A stretch of DNA of 53,833 nt from Deltaproteobacteria bacterium (lineage in GTDB: Bacteria > Desulfobacterota > Desulfuromonadia > Geobacterales > Pseudopelobacteraceae). The stretch spans positions 1 to 53,833 of the forward strand of contig JAJZRX010000013.1 of NCBI GenBank assembly GCA_021850095.1, given 5' to 3'. Below, one piece after another: positions 24,565 through 32,308 of the stretch (position 1 is its first letter; the number at the start of each line of letters is the position of its first letter). The position numbers and the translations under genes are program-made. The notes beneath the pieces are model-generated. The model was not told where the DNA came from and did not search any database. It was given only the letters and a program-made list of their open reading frames with translations.

Positions 24565-25529
24565 GACTTGACCCTCCTGATGTTTTCCAGCCACCCCTCC
24601 AGAGTCTCCAGCGCATTGTCCGCGGCTCCTTGCTGCGGCAGCTCGGAGCCGGCACTCCAGGCCGGAGCAGCGGAAACGGATTCCGGCTGAGGAACAGAAG
24701 TCATCAGCGGCTGCAGCGCTTCGGGCGTCCCGACAGGTTCATCCTCATACAAATCTTCGTCCAAGGGGGGGGACGGTTCGGTTGCTTGAGCCAGCTGCTC
24801 AAGTTCGGCAACCCGGGCGCTGACGGCTCCGTTGACCGGATTATCGGCCAGGATGCCACGATAGATATCCAGGGCTTTATGAATAAAGCCCTGTGAAACG
24901 TACAACTCGGCCAGCGTAGCGGTGGAAAGCGGATCATGCTGCGCTTCGGCAGTAGGGATCGGGGAAGCGGATTTTGTGATCATCGCCTGAAGCGGAAACC
25001 GGTCATCCGGCTGATCCTCTTCCAGAACATCCAGCTCCTCCAGAATTTCCAGATCCTCGATGATCTCCTCGTCATCGTCCGCATCAAGCGACGTGAGGGA
25101 AAGATCGAGCGCTCCCGAACCACCAAGCGACTGCAGCTCCAGCCGGGACTCAACATCCCGGGGGTAAAATTCCAGCACGGTCAGGTAAGCGCGCCGGGCA
25201 GTTTCCCGGTCGCCAATCCCGCTTGACAGACGCCCCAGCAGTTTCTGCGCTTCCTGATCTTCGGGCAGCGCGCTTGTCAGGTGCCGCAGAAGCGCCAGGC
25301 ATTCGTCATGAAGTCCCTTGGCGTGACAGGCCAGCGCCAGCGCCCGTTGACCGGCCAGATAGGCGGGATGCCTGGCAACTCCTTGGCGGGCGACAGATAA
25401 TGCCTGGTCAAGCGAGCCCTGTTTGAGATAGAGTTCGGACAGCTTTGCAAAACAGAACGAATCCGGAGAGATTGCCAGCCGTTCCTCCAGAACCTGTATT
25501 TCAGCCGATAATGACGAATTATCCTGCAT
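24555..25529 (-). CDS. Tetratricopeptide repeat protein
   Basis: The 324-residue soluble protein has TPR-like helical pairs near residues 17-130 (FCFAKLSELYLKQGSLDQAL, HPAYLAGQRALALACHAKG, EDQEAQKLLGRLSSGIGD) and another pair near 200-245 (TATLAELYVSQGFIHKALDIY). In between and at the end are acidic, low-complexity linkers (EIIEDLEILEELDVLEEDQ). It has no signal peptide. TPR proteins are scaffolds; given the 10-bp overlap with the roadblock gene, the two probably form a complex, but this is inference. It sits between aroB and the roadblock gene in the same transcript. Confidence 0.8.
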   Translation of the reverse strand: MQDNSSLSAEIQVLEERLAISPDSFCFAKLSELYLKQGSLDQALSVARQGVARHPAYLAGQRALALACHAKGLHDECLALLRHLTSALPEDQEAQKLLGRLSSGIGDRETARRAYLTVLEFYPRDVESRLELQSLGGSGALDLSLTSLDADDDEEIIEDLEILEELDVLEEDQPDDRFPLQAMITKSASPIPTAEAQHDPLSTATLAELYVSQGFIHKALDIYRGILADNPVNGAVSARVAELEQLAQATEPSPPLDEDLYEDEPVGTPEALQPLMTSVPQPESVSAAPAWSAGSELPQQGAADNALETLEGWLENIRRVKSCR

Positions 25530-25531
25530 TG

Positions 25532-26611
25532 TCAGGCCTCCAGCCCGCTCAAACCGAGCAGCTCTTCCGGGGTATGCTTGGACAGGGCATACATGCCGAT
25601 GCCGCTGTTGCAGATAAAGGTGATGCTGCCGCTTTTGACCTTTTTGTCCGCCGCAAGCGCATCCAGCAGCTTCTGGCGATCAAAGGCCGGAACGGCAACC
25701 GACAGCCCGCAGCGCTTTATCAGCGCAACGATCCGGTCGGCCTCATCCCGACTGCAGAGTCCACGCGACACGGAAACCTGTGCGGCCAGAGCCATGCCGA
25801 TTGCAACCGCCTCGCCATGCACCAGACCGCTGTAGCCGGAAAGCGCTTCAAAGGCGTGCCCCAGGGTATGTCCGTAATTCAGGATCGCCCGCAAGCCGGA
25901 TTCTTTTTCATCCAGCTCAACCACCTGCGCTTTCAGCTCGCATGATCGGCGAATGATCGTTGTCAAGGTTTCCGGCTCCATGGCCAGGATCCCGGCCATG
26001 TTTGTCTCCAGATACTCAAAAAACGGCCGATCGATGATTGCGCCGTACTTGATGACCTCGGCCAAACCGGCCCGGAACTGGCGCGGATCAAGGGTGGCCA
26101 GCGTCGCCACATCGATCAGCACCAGCCGCGGCTGATAAAAAGCACCGATCAGGTTCTTGCCCTGCGGGTGATCAATGCCGGTCTTGCCGCCGACACTGCT
26201 GTCCACCTGTGACAGCAAGGTGGTCGGCACCTGCACGAACGGGATACCGCGCAGCCAGGTCGCGGCGGCATAGCCGGCCAGATCACCCACCACGCCGCCC
26301 CCCAGGGCCACGATGAATGAACTCCGATCGACCCCGGCCGCCAACAGATCGTCATAGACCCGGTTCAGGGTGGCCGGGTTTTTATATTCTTCTCCATCCG
26401 GAATGTTTATCAGAACGGCACTGAAACCGGCCGTTTCCAAAGAATTCAGAACGACCCGGCCGTACAGTGCGGCGACGGTGGGATTGGAAATGACCGCTGC
26501 CCGGCCGGAAAGACCCAGTGCGGCGCAACGTTCGCCCAAAGAGGGCAGAGCCCCCTGCTCGATAATGATGTCGTAGCTGTTTTCTGCCAGGTTAACGGTC
26601 AGCACACTCAC
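25532..26611 (-). CDS. aroB: 3-dehydroquinate synthase
   Basis: AroB cyclises DAHP to 3-dehydroquinate using NAD and a divalent metal, step two of the shikimate pathway. The 359-residue protein has DGEEYKNPATLNRVYDDL, ALGGGVVGDLAGYAAATW (NAD-binding glycine loop), QVPTTLLSQVDSSVGGKTG, and metal ligands in ELDEKESGLRAILNYGHTLG and YSGLVHGEAVAIGM. Its start overlaps the aroK stop by four bases (ATGA), and its stop is two bases before the TPR gene start. Confidence 0.97.
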   Translation of the reverse strand: MSVLTVNLAENSYDIIIEQGALPSLGERCAALGLSGRAAVISNPTVAALYGRVVLNSLETAGFSAVLINIPDGEEYKNPATLNRVYDDLLAAGVDRSSFIVALGGGVVGDLAGYAAATWLRGIPFVQVPTTLLSQVDSSVGGKTGIDHPQGKNLIGAFYQPRLVLIDVATLATLDPRQFRAGLAEVIKYGAIIDRPFFEYLETNMAGILAMEPETLTTIIRRSCELKAQVVELDEKESGLRAILNYGHTLGHAFEALSGYSGLVHGEAVAIGMALAAQVSVSRGLCSRDEADRIVALIKRCGLSVAVPAFDRQKLLDALAADKKVKSGSITFICNSGIGMYALSKHTPEELLGLSGLEA

Positions 26612-27129
26612 GCGGAAAGCCCCTTCAAACAGCCCAGAATCTCTAGCGCGACATCTTCCATGGATTTCCCGTCCGTGTCAATTCTAATATCCGCGTCGGC
26701 ATAAAATTGTTCCCGCCCCTCCATCAGCTCCCTGACCCGCTCCGGAGCCCGCTCGCCGGCCAAAAGCGGGCGGTCGTCGCAGCCCTGCAGGCGAGCCAGA
26801 ACCTGTTCCAGCGTCACCTTCAGATTAACAATCAGACCATGCCTGCGCATGACCTCACGATTCTGACGGCTGATCGCCGCCCCGCCGCCGGTGGCGACCA
26901 CGCAGCCCTGCCCTGCCGACAGCGTCCGCTCCAGCTGGGCGCTTTCCAGTGTGCGGAAAGCATCCTCACCGTCGCGGGCAAAGATCTCGTTGATCGAACA
27001 GCCGGCCGACCGGACGATCTCGGCGTCCAGATCGATGAAACGATACCCCAGCTTGTCCGCCAGGAGTGTGCCGACTGAACTCTTGCCGCTGCCCATGAAG
27101 CCGGTCAGGATGATCGGGCGATCAGGCAT
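26608..27129 (-). CDS. aroK: Shikimate kinase
   Basis: The 173-residue enzyme phosphorylates shikimate at the 3-position. I chose ATG 27129 ([20 protein letters not shown]), which places the Walker A loop at the normal distance; the upstream frame to 27216 lies within aroC. Other motifs are [10 protein letters not shown] with the shikimate-binding Asp, VATGGGAAI, and the lid Arg in CDDRPLLAG. It overlaps aroC by eight bases and aroB by four, so the three are translationally coupled. Confidence 0.96.
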   Translation of the reverse strand: MPDRPIILTGFMGSGKSSVGTLLADKLGYRFIDLDAEIVRSAGCSINEIFARDGEDAFRTLESAQLERTLSAGQGCVVATGGGAAISRQNREVMRRHGLIVNLKVTLEQVLARLQGCDDRPLLAGERAPERVRELMEGREQFYADADIRIDTDGKSMEDVALEILGCLKGLSA

Positions 27130-28282
27130 GCTTGATCTGCTCCCGGTACCCCTGTATGTTGCGCCGGATCTCCACAACCGAATCGCCGCCGAATTTTTCC
27201 AACAGGGCGTTGGCAATCTCGATCGCCACGACCGCCTCGGCCACCACCAGCGCCGCCGGAACGGCGCAGGTATCGGAACGTTCCACGGTGGCCTCGAAAG
27301 CCTCGTGCGTCCGCATATCCACCGAACGGAGCGGTTTGTAGAGGGTCGGTATCGGTTTCATGGCGGCCCGCAGCACGATCGGCTCACCATTGGACATGCC
27401 CCCTTCGATACCGCCGGCATGATTGCTGTCACGGTGATAACCGTCATCGTATGAAATCTGGTCATGCACCTGCGAACCGGGACGGCGGGAGGCCTCGAAG
27501 CCGATCCCGACTTCGACCCCCTTGATGGCCTGGATGCTCATCAGCGCCATCGCCAGACGTGCGTCCAGTTTGCGGTCCCAGTGCACATAACTTCCCAGCC
27601 CGGCCGGCACTCCCAGCACCTGCACCTCCACCACACCGCCCAGGGTATCTCCATCAGCCTTGGCGGCATCGATCGCCCGCTTCATCTCCTGCTCGGCCAG
27701 GGGATCGCAGCAGAACATCTCCGACGCGGCCGCCCGCCGCCACAGCTCTTCCGGCGCTCCAGCGGGGGTTTCAGCGCGAATTCCGCCCACCTCGCTCACA
27801 AAACCACCCACCCGGATGCCGAACTCGGTCAGCAGCGCCCGCGCCACGCCGCCCACTGCCACGCGAACAGCGGTCTCGCGGGCGCTGGAGCGCTCCAGCA
27901 CATTGCGGACATCGTCATGGTGATATTTCAAAACACCGGTCAGATCGGCATGACCCGGACGGGGACGGGTGACGGCGCTGGAATCGTCGCGATGCTCCGC
28001 CAGCGGCGACATCTTTTCCAGCCAGTTTTCCCAGTCGCGATTTTTAACCACCAACGTCAGCGGAGAACCGAGCGTTTCCCCCCAGCGCACACCGGACAAC
28101 AGTTCGGCGGTGTCCTTTTCGATCTTCATCCGGCCGCCCCGGCCATAACCCTGCTGGCGGCGGGCCAGATCAAAATTGACCGTTTCGGCCGATAAACGGA
28201 TGCCGGCCGGCAAACCTTCAATAATGGCACTCAACTGCGGCCCGTGGGATTCACCGGCCGTCAGATAACGGAATACACTCAC
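27122..28282 (-). CDS. aroC: Chorismate synthase
   Basis: AroC converts EPSP to chorismate with reduced FMN. I chose the GTG at 28282 ([14 protein letters not shown]), which has GGGAGG upstream and matches the conserved N-terminus; the ATG at 28306 would add unrelated residues. The 386-residue product has [56 protein letters not shown] and [15 protein letters not shown], all family signatures. It is the first gene of the operon aroC-aroK-aroB-TPR-roadblock-aroQ-pepQ-accB-accC-gcvH. Its chorismate feeds trpEG and mqnA, both in this window. Confidence 0.97.
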   Translation of the reverse strand: MSVFRYLTAGESHGPQLSAIIEGLPAGIRLSAETVNFDLARRQQGYGRGGRMKIEKDTAELLSGVRWGETLGSPLTLVVKNRDWENWLEKMSPLAEHRDDSSAVTRPRPGHADLTGVLKYHHDDVRNVLERSSARETAVRVAVGGVARALLTEFGIRVGGFVSEVGGIRAETPAGAPEELWRRAAASEMFCCDPLAEQEMKRAIDAAKADGDTLGGVVEVQVLGVPAGLGSYVHWDRKLDARLAMALMSIQAIKGVEVGIGFEASRRPGSQVHDQISYDDGYHRDSNHAGGIEGGMSNGEPIVLRAAMKPIPTLYKPLRSVDMRTHEAFEATVERSDTCAVPAALVVAEAVVAIEIANALLEKFGGDSVVEIRRNIQGYREQIKHA

Positions 28283-28397
28283 AAGAAACCTCCCCGAATC
28301 AATCAAAGCGGACGTAAATTAGCATTTATAATGCAGAAACGGCAAGGCAAAAGCGGCGACAGGGAGAAACTGGATTTTCAAAATTAATTTTACATTA

Positions 28398-28444
28398 TTT
28401 ACAACTTTACCCTTCATGATATACTGTAGCGAAATTCACTACAG
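28398..28444 (+). promoter_or_regulatory. Toxin-antitoxin promoter with overlapping palindromic operator
   Basis: TTTACA (28398-28403) and TATACT (28420-28425) are 16 bp apart. A 21-bp near-palindrome (28424-28444), with CTGTAG and CTACAG arms and GAA/TTC inside, starts within the -10 and covers the transcription start. It ends nine bases before the antitoxin ATG. This placement fits autorepression by the ribbon-helix-helix antitoxin. Confidence 0.65.
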
Positions 28445-28453
28445 GAGTACTTT

Positions 28454-28672
28454 ATGCGATCAATCATGTCAGTCAGTTTTCCCGAGCAGATTTCACATGA
28501 GCTTGAAACTTACGCTGCTGAAACAGGACGTAGCAAAAGCGATATCATTAAAGAATCGGTAGCGCTTTACCTGTGGGATGTTCGCTTCAGTTCTCTCAAA
28601 AAAAGCATGAACCGCAGAGCAAAAAAACTGGGGATTGTCACCGAGGATGATGTTTTTAAGGCGCTGACATGA
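28454..28672 (+). CDS. Ribbon-helix-helix antitoxin (CopG/RHH family)
   Basis: The 72-residue protein starts MRSIMSVSFPEQISHELETY, a beta strand and helix of the ribbon-helix-helix fold, followed by AAETGRSKSDIIKESVALYL, the second helix with the family's typical GRSKSD turn. It should bind the palindrome in its own promoter as a dimer and neutralise the PIN toxin through its C-terminal part. An AGGAG site is six bases upstream. It overlaps the toxin start by four bases (ATGA), the usual arrangement in such modules. Confidence 0.85.
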   Translation: MRSIMSVSFPEQISHELETYAAETGRSKSDIIKESVALYLWDVRFSSLKKSMNRRAKKLGIVTEDDVFKALT

Positions 28673-29070
28673 GAGTTGTCTTTGACACCAATGTTTATAT
28701 TGCTGCATTTGTCACAGACGGTGTCTGCGCGAGGGCTGTCCGTCGGGCACGCAAGCGGGAATTCGAGCTTTTTCTGTGCCATGTTATTACCCGCGAATTT
28801 TCCGCCAAGCTGAAAGTCAAATTCCGCTGTACTGACAAGGAGATAGAACAAGCTTGTTCACTGATTTCAGAAGCAGCCACGGCTTTATTCAACGAAGGAA
28901 CCATCACCTCGCCTGTCTGTCGCGATCACAATGATGATCCAATATTAGCTTGTGTCGAAACAACTTCCGCCGAGTTTTTGGTAACCGGAGACAAGGATCT
29001 ATTAGTTCTGGAGCATCATGGAGTCTGCAAAATTCTGTCACCCAGAGATTTTGAACTGATGTTTGAATAA
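28669..29070 (+). CDS. PIN-domain toxin (putative ribonuclease, COG1569-like)
   Basis: The 133-residue protein begins MRVVFDTNVYIAAFV with the first catalytic Asp. Further acidic residues are in SAKLKVKFRCTDKEIEQA, CRDHNDDPILACVETTSAEF and LVTGDKDLLVL, completing a PIN active site. PIN toxins cleave RNA, often tRNA or rRNA. The sequence pattern (DTNV, DHNDDPILAC, TGDKDLL) is that of the chromosomal PIN family usually paired with ribbon-helix-helix antitoxins. The module lies at the left end of the accessory island, and its 3' end touches a truncated RHS fragment. Confidence 0.87.
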   Translation: MRVVFDTNVYIAAFVTDGVCARAVRRARKREFELFLCHVITREFSAKLKVKFRCTDKEIEQACSLISEAATALFNEGTITSPVCRDHNDDPILACVETTSAEFLVTGDKDLLVLEHHGVCKILSPRDFELMFE

Positions 29071-29086
29071 CGACCAAATGTCACAT

Positions 29087-29413
29087 TCATGTGTAGTAGA
29101 TCTTGCTGCAGCCCGAGCCGGTGTCGTCACTGCAGGACAAGGTAACCGTTTTAGCTGTGTTGTAGACTCCGCCGAGCGGGGCGACGGTGGTTACGGGAGT
29201 GGTGGTATCGGTGATTTTCTTCTGCGTCCGGTTACCCACCTCATCATAGGTATATTCGATAACCGTTCCGTCACCGTAGGTAATTTTCTGCAAACGGTTC
29301 AGGTCATCATAGGTGTAGGATATTGAGTCGGCAAAGGAGGAAACAACCGCCAACAGAAAACATGAAGCCGCCACGGACCATGATACGGCTCTTCGGATAC
29401 TATCTCGTGACAT
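29087..29413 (-). pseudogene. N-terminal remnant of an exported YD-repeat (RHS-like) protein
   Basis: The 108-residue ORF has a signal peptide (SWSVAASCFLLAVVSSFAD), then YD repeats (ISYTYDDLNRLQKITYGDGT, EYTYDEVGNRTQKK), then the start of a chitobiase-type beta-sandwich linker (TVAPLGGVYNTAKTVTLSC...CSKIYYT). Such linkers normally continue into TDG.TP repeats; here a TGA follows immediately and the sequence changes to the end of the PIN toxin gene. It is best read as a gene truncated by a recombination or insertion event near 29085. It may still produce a small secreted peptide. Confidence 0.7.
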
Positions 29414-29534
29414 TACGCTATCCCCCCCAAAGTATCGGTAACTATTTTTCTATTTCATGCACCAGCCAGGACGGGCCGGTATTGACAATCCCGATGCCGT
29501 ACTCTTCCTGCCTGGGCAGTATGGCATGAGGCTT

Positions 29535-30548
29535 TCATTGCATCGCCCACTGGCGAAGCGATGCAAACAGCTCTCTCGTTTGCCACGCTTCCAGATACGG
29601 CGTGTCTCCTATGCGCTCAAAGAGTTTCCGCGCTGTTTCACAATCCCCGGCCAGGCAGGCATAAAAGCAGAACATATTCAGATTCCACCGGGAGTCCGGA
29701 TAGTTCTTCTCCATATCGAGAAAGCCCTGCTTCATCATCGGCCAGGATATGCCGCCTTCCTCGAAGGACTTCCAGGTATTACCTTTCTGCCACAGGCCCC
29801 ATACGATCAGGGGATACACGGTTATCCCTTCGGATTGGGGCGTGAGCTTGACGGCAATCTCGGCAAACTTCTGCCACTCCCCTTCTGCGCCGTGCCAGTG
29901 GGGCCGAAGATAGTTCGCCATGGAGACATAATATTCGTGATAGCCGGGTTCAAAGGCCACGGCCCTTTTGAAGGCCTCGATGTAACGCTGCCGCTCCCAT
30001 CCCTCATTGTGACCGACCCGCAGGATGAGCTGGTACCTGTGGGGGCAGTCACCAGAACGGGAGGATATCCCCTGGAGGATGCCATATGCTTTCCGGACAC
30101 GTTCAGTGTAGAGGCGATACGCTTCGTCGCTCACGGTATTCCCGAGGCCGGTGCCTCGCGCGTCCCAGGCGTAATTGAGCCAAGCTTCCGCAGTGGCTAC
30201 CCGAGCGGTCAGGGACTCGGGGGAGGCCTTCGACCACCGCTCCAACTGGAGAAAAATCCCCTTCCACTCGTCCTCGGATGGTTTTTCCGGCTTTGCCACC
30301 CCTTTGTAGAAATGGAAGAGCTTCCACTGCCCGTCGGGAAAGCGGGTTTTGTTGCTCCTGAATTCCGCCGCCATCTGCTCGATCTCTTTGTACTTCTCCT
30401 GCTTCAAGAGGGTTCTGGCGGCAGACATCAATTCATTCCGGGCAATGGGGCCGTCGTTGAAGCCGGTCGTCGCGGCTGAGGCAGCTGTTGTTATCACTGA
30501 CAGCCCGAGTATCAGGACTGCCGTCAGCATAATCTTTGCGGATTTCAT
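29535..30548 (-). CDS. Exported DUF4034-like helical protein
   Basis: I chose ATG 30548 (MKSAKIMLTAVLILGLSVIT), preceded by AGGAAAAG, which gives a clean signal peptide ending near AASAA. The 337-residue product is mostly helical and Trp-rich (FPDGQWKLFHFYKGVA, AEAWLNYAWDARGTG, ANYLRPHWHGAEGEWQKFAE), the pattern I associate with DUF4034, a TPR-like family of unknown function. It lies between two broken RHS pieces, and proteins of this family are often found near polymorphic toxin loci; whether it takes part is unknown. Confidence 0.6.
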   Translation of the reverse strand: MKSAKIMLTAVLILGLSVITTAASAATTGFNDGPIARNELMSAARTLLKQEKYKEIEQMAAEFRSNKTRFPDGQWKLFHFYKGVAKPEKPSEDEWKGIFLQLERWSKASPESLTARVATAEAWLNYAWDARGTGLGNTVSDEAYRLYTERVRKAYGILQGISSRSGDCPHRYQLILRVGHNEGWERQRYIEAFKRAVAFEPGYHEYYVSMANYLRPHWHGAEGEWQKFAEIAVKLTPQSEGITVYPLIVWGLWQKGNTWKSFEEGGISWPMMKQGFLDMEKNYPDSRWNLNMFCFYACLAGDCETARKLFERIGDTPYLEAWQTRELFASLRQWAMQ

Positions 30549-30641
30549 ATGATCTTTTCCTGGCATTGTCGAACTGATCACTTCCTATTCAGAGAAATTA
30601 ACTTTACTGAAAATGGAGATCTGTTCATTTCCTTTTCATAT

Positions 30642-30848
30642 TTATTGTGAATCTGAAATTTTTCTTACATAACTTTTTGTCAATACGGCACCTACGCACC
30701 ACGACAAATATAATGTCATAGCTATATACGAAGGCTTACCAAGTAATGCTGCGATTATTTCAGCGCCAAACATAATTACACCTACAACAATGAAGATGTT
30801 GGCACATAAGATGATTGCTTTTATTGATTGACTTTTACTTAGTGACAT
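30642..30848 (-). CDS. Small two-helix membrane protein, candidate immunity protein of the RHS tip
   Basis: The 68-residue protein has two predicted transmembrane segments (IILCANIFIVVGVIMFGAEI and YIAMTLYLSWCVGAVL) and short polar ends. Its ATG lies inside the last codons of the RHS core gene (10-bp overlap), so it is translationally coupled to it. Immunity genes commonly follow the toxic C-terminal tip of RHS proteins in exactly this way. No family is recognised. Base composition is more AT-rich than the RHS core upstream. Confidence 0.6.
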   Translation of the reverse strand: MSLSKSQSIKAIILCANIFIVVGVIMFGAEIIAALLGKPSYIAMTLYLSWCVGAVLTKSYVRKISDSQ

Positions 30849-32065
30849 TTCATTGCCTTTGGTGATGAAGCTGTTGATTTATATTGATATGTCCAAACTG
30901 GATTTGCGCTCAGATCATTTAGCTTAGTTACGCCAGAGTAGATTCGGTTAACCCCATCCCAACCGGCCTCAAGGCTTGCACCAGAAGCTAAAATCGATAC
31001 TGGCCAAAATTCAGGACCTGCAGAATAAGAAATTAGTGAGGCTGTGCCAGCGGCTATGGCACCTCCTAACTCTATACCGCCAGAGACAATATCTGCAACT
31101 GCTGCTACTCTAGAATCGGGGAAACGATCCGAAAAGCCCGGAATCTGTGGAAGGAAATTATCCATCAACCCCATAGGATCTATTTTACTGATAGGGTTAC
31201 CACCTACATAAGCCGACACATTCACATCCCCACCCGCAAACCCGATCGGGTCCTCGGAGACAAACCGCCCCACAGTCGAATCGTAATACCGCGCCTTCAT
31301 GTAGTAAAACCCGTTCGGTTCCCTCATGACCCCAAACTGCCCCACGTATGTGAAGGGTTGCGGGATCGCCTCCACCTGGTTGGCGACGGCGCCGAAGGCG
31401 TCGTAGGCGTACTTGTTGACCATGGCCTGGCTCTGATCGGTCACGGCCACCGTGCTGCCGACGGCGTTGTAGTGGTAATTGTAGACCTGGTCCGCCGGCG
31501 TCACCGCAGCCAGAAGCCCCTGGCCATGGATGTAGTAGCGGGTGATGGCGTTGTTCGCGTCCGCTTCGGCCAGGAGGTTCCCCGCCGCGTCGTAGATGTA
31601 CTTGGTGGTGACGCCGCTTCTGATGGCCTTCAGCCGGTTGCCGTTGCCGTCGTAGGAGTAACTGTTGCTGCCGAACCCGCTCAGCCGGTGGTCGTAGTCG
31701 AAGGTGTAGGTTGCGCCGTAGCCGGTTTTCAGCTGTCCCTCGTTGTCGTAGGTGAAGCCGTTCGCTCCTGCGGCCATCAGCCGATTCTTGGTGGCGTTGG
31801 GGGTGTACGTGGTGGTGCCTCCCCCCTGTGTGGGGAGCAGCGGCTCGCTCTGCGTGACCTCTTTCCGGTTGCCGTTACCGTCGAGCACCGTGAATTGATA
31901 GCTGGCCACGGAGGGGATGGTGATTCCCTTCAGCCGGTGGGCCGTGTCAAAGGTATAGCTGGTCTTGATGCCGTTGAACGCGGCCAGGTTGTCCAGAAGA
32001 TCCACTTCTTTGTCCTTCCAGGTGTAGGTGGCAACGGGCTTGGCGGCGAGCCAGTCAATCTTCAC
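30839..32065 (-). CDS. RHS/YD-repeat protein with variable C-terminal tip, 5'-truncated
   Basis: The frame encodes YD repeats (YTFDTAHRLKGITIP, FTYDNEGQLKTGYG, YSYDGNGNRLKA, YIYDAAGNLLAEAD) and the RHS core (YYMKARYYDSTVGRFVSEDP, IGFAGGDVNVSAYVGGNP, DPMGL). After this comes an unrelated tip of about 110 residues with hydrophobic, Gly/Ala-rich stretches (GGIELGGAIAAGTASLISY), possibly membrane-acting. The 5' end is broken: in-frame YD-repeat sequence continues upstream only to about 32125 and hits TAA at 32139-32141, without a signal peptide or N-terminal domain. The GTG at 32065 is only the first usable start. A full RHS protein would be several times longer, so this is probably a reservoir or remnant cassette. 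Confidence 0.72.
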   Translation of the reverse strand: MKIDWLAAKPVATYTWKDKEVDLLDNLAAFNGIKTSYTFDTAHRLKGITIPSVASYQFTVLDGNGNRKEVTQSEPLLPTQGGGTTTYTPNATKNRLMAAGANGFTYDNEGQLKTGYGATYTFDYDHRLSGFGSNSYSYDGNGNRLKAIRSGVTTKYIYDAAGNLLAEADANNAITRYYIHGQGLLAAVTPADQVYNYHYNAVGSTVAVTDQSQAMVNKYAYDAFGAVANQVEAIPQPFTYVGQFGVMREPNGFYYMKARYYDSTVGRFVSEDPIGFAGGDVNVSAYVGGNPISKIDPMGLMDNFLPQIPGFSDRFPDSRVAAVADIVSGGIELGGAIAAGTASLISYSAGPEFWPVSILASGASLEAGWDGVNRIYSGVTKLNDLSANPVWTYQYKSTASSPKAMKCH

Positions 32066-32125
32066 GGTCTTCAGCCGGTTCAGCTCATCGTAGGTGTAGA
32101 GGACCTTATTTGCGATAGAGTTGGT

Positions 32126-32308
32126 TAGCGAGAAAAATTAGCGCCAAATTATGTTTATTGTTTAATTTGTCAAGGAAATAATTTATATGATCATGAAATT
32201 CAGAAGTTCAACAATATTTTTTTCATACAACGCTTGTTAATATTCATTTACAGGTAATAATTGTGAATCTTAATTTTCCGGCAATCGACATTCATACGGA
32301 GGAGAACC
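32126..32308. other. AT-rich junction between RHS remnant and the prkA operon
   Basis: This 183-bp stretch is markedly AT-rich compared with both sides and contains no gene. TTGTTA with TAATAA (15 bp apart, about 32234-32260) is a weak promoter candidate for prkA. A good ribosome site (GGAGGAGA) precedes the prkA ATG at 32309. Confidence 0.4.
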
